From: Lysobacter sp. yr284
GTDB taxonomy: Bacteria; Pseudomonadota; Gammaproteobacteria; Xanthomonadales; Xanthomonadaceae
Assembly: GCF_900107375.1 (NCBI RefSeq)
Contig: NZ_FNPT01000001.1
Location: 992,001 to 1,056,000, forward strand
Reading direction: 5' to 3'
Length of the DNA: 64,000 bases
Below, piece by piece: positions 46,924 through 59,290 of this stretch. Under the pieces are notes generated by a model. That model made no database searches. It was not told the DNA's origin and worked only from the letters and a program-made list of their open reading frames with translations. Every line of letters begins with the position of its first letter. The first letter of the stretch is position 1. A program made the translations under genes and the position numbers.

Positions 46924-48363
46924 TCAGAGGCTCGGCCCCCGCTTGGGACCGGCCGGCTCCTGCGCCACGCCCTGATGTTCAAGCTGCTGAGCCTGGGCCT
47001 GCTGAGCCTGCTGCTGGTTGAGCTGCTCCACCCGATCCAGGCTTCTCTGCGCGGGAATCCGGGCGGCGTTGCCGGCGTCGATCGCCAGGTGATGGTGCGG
47101 CCCCGCAGGCCCGTGGGGCGAGGCGTACCCGATGAGGTTCGTGGCCCCATCCGCCCCTGTGCCGATCACGACCCCGGCGAGGTTCGTGCCCACCGTCGGG
47201 TCCGCCTTCACCGCCGCCACGCCGGCCGCGGCGAGGTTGCGCGCCTGCGCTTCGCTCCACCGGCCGTCCGCCGTGATCGCAGCATGGAACATCTGGAAGG
47301 CCCGATGGTCGGGATGACCGGGACCGTCCGCCCGCACCGCAGCTTTCTCGGCCACGGTGTCCTTAGGCATCTTGTCCACGCCTGAACTCGAGTCCCGGGC
47401 GGTCCGCAGCTCGAGCTTGCCGTGACTGGTGTCCGTGAAGCCCAGGCTCCTGCCGGGGCCGCCCAGGTCCAGGCCGTTGCGCTCCATCTGGCGCAGGTCG
47501 AGCTTCAGGCTGGCCAGGTCCAGGCGGACTTCGGGCAGGGCCTGGGTGCCGGACTGGCCCAACTCCGCTCGACGGGCCGCGATCGTCTCCAGCACGGTCC
47601 CGCCGTAGTAGTTGCGGTAGTTGGAATTGCCCTCGCGCCCCAGGCCGGCGCTCTTGTCGTAATGGCACGCGGCGACCGCTTCGACCGCGGGGCTGTCGAA
47701 GCGGTCGCCGGTGAGCTGCATGCCGTCGTTGCGCAGGCGGATCCCGGGCGCCAACGCCGGCGGCCGGTTCTCCCTGGGCTGATCGACGCAACGCGTCGTC
47801 GGCGCCGCGCGTTCCAGAAAATCGTCGACGTCGAACCGGCCCGGATGCGCGCCCGTCACCCGGCTCGCCAGGGCGTTCATGCCCACCAGTTCGGCGAGCG
47901 CTTCGTCCCTGCGGGTGAAGTCCAGGTAACGCTGCGCGTCGCGGGTCAGGTCGACATAGGACGCGTTGCCGGCGGCCTCGCGCAGCGCGATTCCGGTCGC
48001 GGCGGACAGGCGTTCGATCTCCATCGCGCGCGCCGACGCCGTGAGCGCGTGGCCGACCTCGTGCCCGATCGCGCTGGCGACGTTGTCGATGCGCGCCTGC
48101 GGTTCGATCGACTGGTGGGCGAACGCGTCGGCGCTCACGAACACCGTCTTCGAGGCCGTGTCGTAATGGCCGCCCTCGTGGGGCTGGTCGGTCACGCGCA
48201 GGCGGCTGAGCCGCCCTTGGTTCATGGCGTCGACCATGACGCTCGACAGGTAGGGCGAGGTGGCGATCGCCGCCTGCATGTCGGCCACGGCGGATGGCGG
48301 CAGGCCTTTCTGCTTCGCCAGGCCCTCGATCAACGGCCTCAACTCCGGGCGCACCTCAGCCAT
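46924..48363 (-). CDS. Putative T4SS effector: HExxH metallopeptidase with XVIPCD-like tail
   Basis: 479 aa, no signal peptide. Residues 1-170 form a metallopeptidase-like domain with HEVGH at 101-105 in ASAIGHEVGHALTASARAME and a downstream acidic helix RRDEALAELVGMN (E154 or E158) that could give the third zinc ligand. The C-terminal 130 residues (from about 349) resemble the XVIPCD secretion domain of Xanthomonadales type IV effectors: HPDHRAFQMFHAAI, a central Val/Gly-rich strand region and a Gln-rich tail (LNQQQAQQAQAQQLEHQ). XVIPCD proteins are delivered by the Xanthomonadales T4SS into rival bacteria. The ATG at 48363 overlaps the upstream lipoprotein stop by 8 bases. Substrate unknown. 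Confidence 0.75.
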   Translation of the reverse strand: MAEVRPELRPLIEGLAKQKGLPPSAVADMQAAIATSPYLSSVMVDAMNQGRLSRLRVTDQPHEGGHYDTASKTVFVSADAFAHQSIEPQARIDNVASAIGHEVGHALTASARAMEIERLSAATGIALREAAGNASYVDLTRDAQRYLDFTRRDEALAELVGMNALASRVTGAHPGRFDVDDFLERAAPTTRCVDQPRENRPPALAPGIRLRNDGMQLTGDRFDSPAVEAVAACHYDKSAGLGREGNSNYRNYYGGTVLETIAARRAELGQSGTQALPEVRLDLASLKLDLRQMERNGLDLGGPGRSLGFTDTSHGKLELRTARDSSSGVDKMPKDTVAEKAAVRADGPGHPDHRAFQMFHAAITADGRWSEAQARNLAAAGVAAVKADPTVGTNLAGVVIGTGADGATNLIGYASPHGPAGPHHHLAIDAGNAARIPAQRSLDRVEQLNQQQAQQAQAQQLEHQGVAQEPAGPKRGPSL

Positions 48364-49198
48364 GGCTCAGATCCGCGCTGTCCGCGTCGATCTGCACGGA
48401 GAGCACGCAAGCGCGGCCCTCGGCTGTGCCGTCCTGGGCGCGGTAGAGGTTGGCCTTGATGTAGAAGGCGATGGCGTTGCGGGGGAAATCCTTGCGGAAC
48501 GACCAGCGTTCGCGCTGGTGGGTCGGCCCGCGGGTGCGCGAGTAGCCCAGCTCGACCAGCGCATCGCTCAGCGGCTGGAAGGCCAGGCCGCAGGCGGTCG
48601 GCGCGCGCTCGGGATCGCGCGGGTCGCCGCGCCAGCCAGGCGGGATGAAGCGGACCTCGACGCGGCGCCCAGGCACGTCGGGATAAACCGAGCCGACCAC
48701 GACGTGGTAGCGCCCGCCTTGCCCCAGCTCGCCCTCGGCGATCAGCCGATCCGGGTTCCGCGGGTCCGCGGCCAGCGGCGTGCCCAGCGCCTGCGCGACC
48801 TGCGGGCCTTCCGTCTGGACTGCCGTGCTCAGGCCTGCCACGAGCGTGAGCAGCCGCGTCTGCAGTTCGTCGGACGTCAGGGCAGGCCCGTCGGGAATCG
48901 AAACGCGTGCGGGAGCCGGGGTGGCGGGCGCCGCCCGGGGCGCCTGGCCCGCGGCCCGATCGGCTGCCGCCGCGGCGGCGTCGCCGGCCTGCTCCGGCGT
49001 GGTCGGGTGGGCGTGGTCGGAACCGGGGGCCGTCATGGCGGACTTCTCCTTGGGGGTGGCCGGGGCTGGGTCGGTGGCGGGCTGGACGCACGCCGTCAGC
49101 CCGGCCAGGGCCAGCGCCAAGAGGCGCCAGCGACTGCGCGAGCGGTGTTCGAGGGGGTGAAGGCCATCCGCGGGGCGGACGGCCGCATTGCCTGTCAC
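48356..49198 (-). CDS. Lipoprotein, probable immunity protein
   Basis: 280 aa from GTG 49198. A basic N-region leads to RLLALALAGLTAC, a lipobox with lipidated Cys near residue 37. An Ala/Pro linker to about 95 precedes a folded domain (LGQGGRYHVVVGSVYPDVPG, RWSFRKDFPRNAIAFYIKAN). It is encoded directly upstream of, and overlaps, the XVIPCD-like effector gene. In Xanthomonadales, effectors with XVIPCD tails usually come with a cognate lipoprotein immunity protein in the same operon, so this role is inferred from context. The start codon is uncertain. Confidence 0.68.
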   Translation of the reverse strand: MTGNAAVRPADGLHPLEHRSRSRWRLLALALAGLTACVQPATDPAPATPKEKSAMTAPGSDHAHPTTPEQAGDAAAAAADRAAGQAPRAAPATPAPARVSIPDGPALTSDELQTRLLTLVAGLSTAVQTEGPQVAQALGTPLAADPRNPDRLIAEGELGQGGRYHVVVGSVYPDVPGRRVEVRFIPPGWRGDPRDPERAPTACGLAFQPLSDALVELGYSRTRGPTHQRERWSFRKDFPRNAIAFYIKANLYRAQDGTAEGRACVLSVQIDADSADLSHG

Positions 49199-49862
49199 GT
49201 CGGGGTCCGTCCTTCGCCGCGTCCAGCGCCTGGGCGCCCAGTGACGCCAACGATGCGCAGCCAAAGGTTGCACATCAAGTCCGCTTTTGAGGAGGCGATC
49301 AAGCCAGTAACGCGATGCGGAGCGCAGATCGAAAGGCCCGTTCGAGACACGTGTCCGTCAGGCACACGGGGTGCGCCCGGCGGCAAACGGGCCTGCGTGA
49401 TCGGCCAAGGCCCGATCCGGATCGTCCGGGGTCGGGAACGGCTCACTCGTTGGTTTCGAGGTCCGCTGCCCCGCGCGAATCCGCCCCACCCCCTAGCCCG
49501 GCGTTGGCCGGTTGCGGCCACCGCTTTTCCCGCGGATAGCGAGGGCGGGCCCGTTCCGCGGGCGCGGAGCTGGGATTGATACGCAGCCCGGCGGTCGGTC
49601 GACTCGACGACGGTCGATGCCGCAAACCCCGCTCGCTTCCGTTCGGCAGCACAGGTCGAGGACAGCGCGATAAAAAAACGGATGCCCGAAACCTTCCCGG
49701 GCATCCGCTCATGACAAACGTTCGACGACTCGCTGGAGAGACCGCCCGCAGCGCCGGGGACGCGGCGCTGCGGGCGAAGGACGGACGGGGTTCGCCACCC
49801 GCCCGAACCGGTGACGGCCGGCCGCGTCGGCGCGGGCGCCGCGCGCGGCCGGTCCGGATCGA
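49199..49862. other. Intergenic region upstream of effector operon
   Basis: 664 bases between the lipoprotein start and the subtilase stop. Nothing coding was recognised. It should contain the promoter of the immunity/effector operon, and it includes the terminator at 49671-49707. Confidence 0.5.
49671..49707 (-). terminator. Intrinsic terminator of the subtilase gene
   Basis: CGGATGCCCG-AAACCTT-CCCGGGCATCCG with seven A on the plus-strand left side, which give a U-run on the minus transcript. Confidence 0.85.
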
Positions 49863-51253
49863 TCAGTAGGCGTTGGCGACCCCCACCGCTTCGTAGGCGT
49901 CGACATGGCCGCTGCCGACTTCGAAACGCTGCCGCCCCGGCATCGGATCGGCGGTCTGGCTGAGGATCTGCTTGACCTCCAGCGGTTGCAGCGACGGCTT
50001 GGCTTCCAGCAGCAGGGCGACGATGCCGGCGACGTGCGGCGTGGCCATCGAGGTGCCGCTCATGTGGGTGTAGAACGGCGCGCGCGCGCCGAGCGCGGCG
50101 TCCTGCTGCGCCGCCAGCAACGGCAGCGCGCCGGTCGGCGCGCGGGTGGAGACGATGTCCACGCCGGTGGCGACCAGGGTCGGCTCGTTGACGTAAGTCC
50201 AGCGCTGTCCGTCGGGCATGACGAAGCTGCCGCTCTCGCCCGGATTGCCGCGCGAGGAGAAGTCGGCGAGCGTGCCGTCCTTGTTGCCGGCGCCGACCGA
50301 GATCACCCACGGCGCCTGCGCGTAGGGGTTGTGGGTGTTGGCGCCGGGGCCGTCGTTGCCGGCGGCGAACACGCTGACGATGCCGTGCTTGTAGGCCTCG
50401 TAGCTGGCCAGGTTGACCGGATCGGTCGGGTCGAACGCGCCCGAGGTGCCCCAGGAATTGGAGATCACCCGGATCGGCGAGGCGAAGCTGTTCTTGTGCG
50501 CGATCGCGTAGTCGTAGCCGCCGACCGCGTCGAGGATCGAGATCACCGCGCCGGAGCCGTAGCCGACCAGATCCGCGCCGGTGGCCACGCCGCGGTACAG
50601 GCCGGCGGAACGCGCGCCGCTGCCGCCGACGGTGCCGGCGCAATGGGTGCCGTGGCCGGAGCTGATGTCGGTGTTGAGCTGGTTCTCCAGCACCGTCACC
50701 GGCAGGAAGTCCAGCAGCGAATGCAGGTTGGTCAGCGCCTGCACGTTCTGCACCACGCGCTGGCCGTACTTGAGGTCGGCGTGGGTGGCGTCGATGCCCG
50801 AGTCGTTGATCATCACCGCCACGCCGCGGCCGGTGAACGGCACGCTGCGGCCGAAATCGCCGGGATGGGCCTGGACCCGGTTGACCCCGGACAACTCGCG
50901 CGCTTCCTGGTTGTAGTAGCGCAGCGGCCGGTTCAAATGGATCGAGCGCACGTCGGCGCGTTGGGCCAGGGCGCGGATCTGCGCCGGGGTCGCCAGCGCG
51001 CCGGCGATCGGCAGCGCGCGCATGCTCACGCCCTGGCCGATGCCGAGCAGTTGCAGCGCCTGCACCTGGGCCGCGCGCAGCGGGCCGGGCTGGTCGTAGG
51101 ACACCACCACTCGAGCGGGGCGGCATCCGCGGCGCCGGCCAGGGCGCGCTCGAGCGCGGCGTCGAGGCGGGCGGCGGCGAGGCCGACGCCGCTGGCGGCC
51201 AGGCCCAGGGCCAGCGCGGTCAGTTTCAGAAGGGTGCGACGGTTGCGTTGCAT
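49863..51253 (-). pseudogene. Subtilisin-like (S8) serine protease, frameshifted
   Basis: The start frame (ATG 51253) encodes MQRNRRTLLKLTALALGLAA, a Tat-like signal with RR, then 25 residues ending at DAAPLEWW. The rest lies in a second frame from about 51115: RVVVSYDQPGPLRAAQ through to the end. This part has a full S8 triad: Asp in VMINDSGIDATHADL, His in SGHGTHCAGTV, Ser in SGTSMATPHVAG, plus the oxyanion Asn in FAAGNDGPG. One extra C in the run at 51117-51120 would restore DAAPARVVVSYDQ. So it is a homopolymer indel: either a real lesion, phase variation or an assembly error. The terminator follows the stop. Confidence 0.85.
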
Positions 51254-51545
51254 GTCGTGCGGACTCCCTGCGTGCCCCCGGGGACCGGGTGGCCCACCTT
51301 GGCCCGGCGCGCGGGCGCGGCGACATCCGGGAGACCGCCCAGCCGGCGTGAGGGAAAACCCCTACAGACCGGCGACCGGCCGCACAGTAGGCTCGGATCG
51401 GCGTCGCCCTGCGCCGGCCCGATGGGCCGTCCGCGGGCCGGCGGCCGGTTCATGCGCGCGCGACGGGTTCCGGGTTACCGTCGCGACGGCCAGGCCGCCG
51501 CGGCCCGGCGCTGCCAATCCGCGACGGACAGGGGACGACACCGAC

Positions 51546-52469
51546 ATGCGCCACACCGACTCGATCCCGACCGGCTCGACTTCGATCGCCGCGCTCCTGC
51601 GCGCCGCGCGCCGCGCCCTGCCCCGGCTGGCGGCGTGGGTCGCCGCGGCGGGGCTCTCGCTCGGCAGCGGCGCGGCCGCGGCGCAGATTCCGTTGCCGGT
51701 GACGGTGGCCGCCACCGGCAACCACGCCGAGGCGACCGTGCGCCTGCCGTTCCTGCCCGGCTGGCCCGGCCCGGTCGTGGCCGAACTGCTGCTCGATTTC
51801 GAAGACGCCAGCGGGCTCAGCCCGGCCGCCCTCGGCGTCTCGGCCAAGACCGTGAGCCTGTACGACCCGAACCTGATCGCGCGCCTGCCCGATACCGACC
51901 TCACCACCTTGCCGGGCAGCCTGCCGATGCTGGTGACGGTGCAGCCGCCGCTGTCGGGCGGCCTCAAATTCAAGGGCAGCGGCCGGGTCGAGATTCACAC
52001 CCACTGGCTGCCCTACGCCGCCGGCACCCGCCTGCGCCTGTTCAAGGCGCCGCTGGGCGGCGCGTTCTACGACGTCACCGACGAGATCGCCGCCGGCAGC
52101 GTGCGCGCGCGCGGCACCTACGGCGGTTTCTCGCAGTTCCTGATCCTCGCCGACGCGCGCCCGACGCCGCTGGTGATCGCCTCCAAGCTGCAGCGCCTGC
52201 GCGCGCGCGTCGACCTGCTGGCGCCGGCCGAGCGGCCCGGTTTCGACGCCCTGCTCGACGACGTCGAAACCGCGCTGGCGGTGCCCGACTACGCCGCCGC
52301 GCTGGCCGCCGCCGACGCCGTGCGCACGCGCGCGCAAGCCCGCGCCGGCGTCTACATCGACGACGAATGGCGGGCCACGCGCACGCACCGCAACGATGCC
52401 GGCGAACTCGCCGCCGGTGCGGCGACCCTGCGCTTCAGCGTCGCCTACCTGCGCGACTACGGCCCCTGA
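51546..52469 (+). CDS. Secreted protein, unknown function
   Basis: 307 aa. A 46-residue N-terminus with a hydrophobic core (LAAWVAAAGLSLGSGAAAAQ) serves as signal peptide, cut near AAA-QIP. The first mature half is beta-rich (VAATGNHAEATVRLPFLPGW, LLLDFEDASGLSPAALGVSA); a helical segment follows (about 215-265) and a short beta tail. No Cys. The family was not recognised. It is divergent from the subtilase gene and lies 67 bases upstream of the FHA gene on the same strand, so it may share the signalling operon or be its sensor. Confidence 0.68.
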   Translation: MRHTDSIPTGSTSIAALLRAARRALPRLAAWVAAAGLSLGSGAAAAQIPLPVTVAATGNHAEATVRLPFLPGWPGPVVAELLLDFEDASGLSPAALGVSAKTVSLYDPNLIARLPDTDLTTLPGSLPMLVTVQPPLSGGLKFKGSGRVEIHTHWLPYAAGTRLRLFKAPLGGAFYDVTDEIAAGSVRARGTYGGFSQFLILADARPTPLVIASKLQRLRARVDLLAPAERPGFDALLDDVETALAVPDYAAALAAADAVRTRAQARAGVYIDDEWRATRTHRNDAGELAAGAATLRFSVAYLRDYGP

Positions 52470-52536
52470 GCGCGCCGCCGCGTCCGCGCCGCGCCGGCAT
52501 CGACGCGGGCGCGGGCGTTCCAAGTAAGATGCGGCC

Positions 52537-53465
52537 ATGCCGGCGCGCCTGATCGTTTACCCGCCCGAAGCCGCAGCCATCAGCCGATGGATCCCCGCCG
52601 GTTCGCGCCTGCGCATCGGCCGCGATCCCACGTGCGAGCTGCGCATCGACCACCCTTCCGTCTCGCGCCAGCACGCCGAACTGGCGCACGGCGCGGACGG
52701 CTGGCGCTTGCTCGATGCCGGCAGCAAGAACGGTTCCCACGTCGACGGCATCCAGGTCGCCCAGGCGGTGCTCGAACGCAGCGAAGCCTGGCTGCGCTTC
52801 GGCGATGTGCTGTGCGAGTTCTCGCTGCACGACGAGGACGAGGCCCAGGCCTGGCAGGAACGCGAGCGCGAGCGCCGCGCGCTGTCGCAGGCCTGGACCC
52901 GGCGGCTGGAGGCCGGCGCCGCGCCGTCGGCCGAAGCCGCGGCGGCGGGCGGATTCGACGACGGCCTCGCCGCCGCCGACCTGCCCGGCGACATCCTGCG
53001 CGGCGTGGTCGAACTGGCCGGCTGCAGCCGCGGTTTCCTGCTGCTGGCCCAGGGCGAGGAATTCCTGGTCCAGGCCAGCCTGTCGCTGGAGCACGAGGAC
53101 CTCAGCGCGCGCGCGTTCTCCGGCAGCGTCGGCGCGGTCCAGCGCTGCCTGCGCGAACGCCAGCCGGTGGTGGTCAACTGGATCGACGACGACCCGTGGC
53201 TGGCGCAGCGCTCCTCGGTAATCACCGGCGGCCTGCAAAGCCTGGTGTGCCTGCCGCTGCTGCACACCGGCCGGGTCCTGGGCGCGGTCTACGCCGACCG
53301 CCGCGGCGCCGGCGAGGCGATCAGCCAGTTCGACATGGAACTGCTGGCCGCCTTCGCCGACAGCGCGGCGTTGTGGCTGCTGGCGCAGCGCGCGTTCGAC
53401 GCGCTGCAGCCGGCGGCCGCGCCGCTGCGCTGGAACCGGGTGCTGGGCGCGCAGGCCACCGCCTC

Positions 53466-53469
<4 letters not shown>
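52537..53469 (+). CDS. FHA-GAF domain signalling protein
   Basis: 310 aa. The FHA domain (about 1-95) has the phosphothreonine-binding motifs LRIGRDPTCELRIDHPSVSR and LLDAGSKNGSHVDG. After a charged helical linker comes a GAF-type sensor domain (about 145-285; LQSLVCLPLLHTGRVLGAVY and ADRRGAGEAISQFDMELLAA). FHA domains read phosphothreonine, so the Ser/Thr kinase encoded next (GTGA overlap at 53466-53469) is its likely partner. Cytosolic. Confidence 0.88.
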
Positions 53470-56887
<3,418 letters not shown>

Positions 56888-56891
<4 letters not shown>

Positions 56892-57604
56892 GCGATCCGT
56901 CCGACCTGCGCACGCTCTACCAGGAACTGCTGCAACGGCTGCAACGCAACGAACGCGAGTTCCGCCGCCTCGGCCGCGCGGTGTGGCGGGTGCAGGAGGA
57001 CGAGCGCCGCCGCATCGCCCGCGAACTGCACGACGGCGTCGGCCAGAACCTCACCGCGCTGAAGCTGCGCCTGCACGACATCCAGTCCGCGCTGGAACCG
57101 CAGCAGGCCGCGCTGCGCGACGGGCTGGCCCAGGCCCTGGCGCTGTGCGGCGACACCCTGGAAGACACCCGCGAACTCTCGCGCCTGCTGCGCCCGCCGA
57201 TCCTCGACGACCTCGGCCTGGAAGCGGCGCTGCGCTGGCTCGCGCGCAGCCACGACGGCCGCGGCGGCGCGCGGGTCGAACTGGAACTGGGCGCGCTGCC
57301 CGAACTCGACGGCGAACTGCAGACCGTGCTGTTCCGCACCGCCCAGGAAGCGCTGGCCAACGCCGCCCGCCACGCCCAGGCGCGGCGGGTGCGGATCGGC
57401 CTGCACTGCCGCGGCGAGGAACTGCACCTGGACGTCCGCGACGACGGCCGCGGCTGCGATCCGGCCGCAGCCCTGGCCAGCGGCGGCAACGGCCTGAGCG
57501 GCATGCGCGAGCGCCTGCGCCTGTATGGCGGCCGCCTGGAGATCTCCGGCGCGCCCGGCGCGGGCCTGCGCCTGAGCGCCCGCCTGCCGCTCGACTACGC
57601 CTGA
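56888..57604 (+). CDS. Soluble NarX-type histidine kinase
   Basis: 238 aa, no membrane segment. HisKA_3 domain: RRRIARELHDGVGQNLTALK with the phospho-acceptor His near 47. HATPase_c: QEALANAARHAQARRV (N box), DVRDDGRGCDPAA, NGLSGMRERLRLYGG. The ATG at 56888 overlaps the kinase stop (ATGA), so this soluble sensor is made with the STPK and FHA proteins. Without its own sensor domain it probably receives input from them. Confidence 0.9.
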
Positions 57605-57754
57605 TCGCGCGCGCGCTGCGTCCGACGCCTGCCCGCCCCGCCCGGACTTTGCCCACTGCCGGAGCGGGCGCGCAGTTGCAGCCGGGCGCGCCTGCAGCCA
57701 CCCCGCGTCCGCGCCCGGCTTGACGCCCCGCGCCGCCCTGCGCACCCTGCGGCC

Positions 57755-58402
57755 ATGCCCGAATCCAGCGTGCGCGTGCTCATCGCCGACGACCACACCA
57801 TGGTTCGCGAGAGCCTGGCCGGCCTGCTGCGCGGCGCCGGCATCGACGTGGTGGCGCAGGCCGCCGACGGCGTGCAGACGCTGCAGCGCGCGCAGGAGCT
57901 GCAGCCGGACGTGGTCGTCACCGACCTGTCGATGCCGGGCCTCAACGGCCTGGAGGTGGTCCGCCGCCTGCGCGAACTGGCGCCCGCGCCGCGCGTGCTG
58001 GTGCTGACCATGCACCAGGAGGACGAATACATCCTGCAGGCGGTGCGCGCCGGCGCCGCCGGCTACGTGGTCAAGGACAGCCCGGCCGCGGAACTGCTGG
58101 CGGCGGTGCGCGAAGTCCACGCCGGCCGCGGCTACTTCGGCCCGCAGGCCGCGCGCGCCCTGGCCGAGCAACTGCGCCACCCCGGCCGCGACCTCGGCGA
58201 TCCCTACGGCCGCCTGACCGCGCGCGAACGCGAAGTCTTCCACCTGATCGCCGACGCCCTGACCACCAAGGAGATCGTCCGGCGCCTGGCGATCAGCGTC
58301 AAGACCGCCGAAAACCACCGCGCCCGCGTGCTCGACAAGCTCGGCGTGCGCAACAGCGCGGAGCTGGTGCGCTATGCCTCGCGCAAGGGGCTGGTGGACT
58401 GA
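57755..58402 (+). CDS. NarL-type response regulator
   Basis: 215 aa. Receiver: IADDHTMVRESLAGLLRGAG with the acidic pair, phospho-acceptor in DVVVTDLSMPGLNGLEVV, Thr in LVLTMHQEDE and Lys in YVVKDSPAAE. LuxR HTH: GRLTAREREVFHLIADALTT and ISVKTAENHRARVLDKL. A 150-base gap separates it from the histidine kinase, but the pair is probably cognate. Output genes unknown. Confidence 0.92.
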   Translation: MPESSVRVLIADDHTMVRESLAGLLRGAGIDVVAQAADGVQTLQRAQELQPDVVVTDLSMPGLNGLEVVRRLRELAPAPRVLVLTMHQEDEYILQAVRAGAAGYVVKDSPAAELLAAVREVHAGRGYFGPQAARALAEQLRHPGRDLGDPYGRLTAREREVFHLIADALTTKEIVRRLAISVKTAENHRARVLDKLGVRNSAELVRYASRKGLVD

Positions 58403-58437
58403 GTCGGCAGGCGTTCGGCCTTCGGCGCAGTTGGGTT

Positions 58438-58522
58438 GTCGCGGTCGCGGCTCGCGCCGCTCCTACAGTCGCAAACGAGCCGGCCGCAGTTCCTGTACGA
58501 GCGGCGCAAGCCGCGACCGCGC
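58438..58522. repeat. REP-like inverted pair 7
   Basis: Left arm GTCGCGGTCGCGGCTCGCGC then CGCTCCTACAG and right arm GTACGAGCGGCGCAAGCCGC then GACCGCG, with one change from the core. Orientation as in pair 2. Confidence 0.8.
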
Positions 58523-58697
58523 CACTCCAGCCACGGCGCCGCCCGCCCCTGCGCCGACGCCACAGCCGGCCCCGTCCGCCACACCGGCCGCCGCCCCGCT
58601 TCCCCGCCCCCGAACCGCCCGCCCCGAGGTCGCGACCGCCCCACCATTCGCCGTAGTATCCTCGGCATCCCAACAAGCGTTTTAACGGAGCAGCGGC

Positions 58698-59180
58698 ATG
58701 AAGGCAGGCGTCTGGGTGCGGGTATTCGGTCTGGCGCTGCTCCTGGCGCTGCTGGCGGGCTGCAAGACCGGCCCGGTGCGGCGCGTGTCCGAGCCGGCCG
58801 CGCGCATCCAGCAGCTCACGGTCAAGACCGACGGCAGTTGGTCGGTGGACCTGCGGATCGAGAACTTCAGCAGCATCCCGATGCAGTTCGACCGCCTCGA
58901 CCTGCAGCTCAAGCTCGGCGAGGAAACCGCCGGCCAGCTGCAGGCGCAGCCGGCGCTGTCGATCGGCCCGGAATCGGCCGACGTGGTCACCCTCGCGCTC
59001 AAGCCCGCCAGCGGCGCGCGCCTGGCCATCGCCGACGCCCTCGCCGGCGGCCGCAGCCTCAACTACAGCCTCAAGGGCGACCTTCTCGCCACCCCCAGCG
59101 AAGCCAAGCAGCGCACGTTCCAGATCGAGCGCAGCAGCGCGCTGAGCCCGGCGCCGGGCTTGCCCGGCGTGATGCGCTGA
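58698..59180 (+). CDS. LEA14-like lipoprotein
   Basis: 160 aa. Lipoprotein signal FGLALLLALLAGC with lipidated Cys near 22. A single LEA type-2/WHy-like beta domain follows (RIQQLTVKTDGSWSVDLRIE, NFSSIPMQFDRLDLQLKLGE). Such domains are found in envelope and desiccation-stress proteins; the exact role here is unknown. The ATG at 58698 has GGAGCAG upstream. The acyl-CoA dehydrogenase gene follows after 110 bases. Confidence 0.78.
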   Translation: MKAGVWVRVFGLALLLALLAGCKTGPVRRVSEPAARIQQLTVKTDGSWSVDLRIENFSSIPMQFDRLDLQLKLGEETAGQLQAQPALSIGPESADVVTLALKPASGARLAIADALAGGRSLNYSLKGDLLATPSEAKQRTFQIERSSALSPAPGLPGVMR

Positions 59181-59290
59181 GGCCGGCATAGGGAACAAGC
59201 GATCGGCTAGCGCCGTCGCTTCCGGTTTCCGTCCCGCTCCTGCGTCCGCGCACCCGACTCCCAACTCCCATTCCCTTTCCGAACGAGCCC

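Noticed and set aside
49274..49670. Short plus-strand frames upstream of the effector operon
   Set aside because: Arg/Pro/Gly-rich translations without starts or motifs; treated as non-coding.
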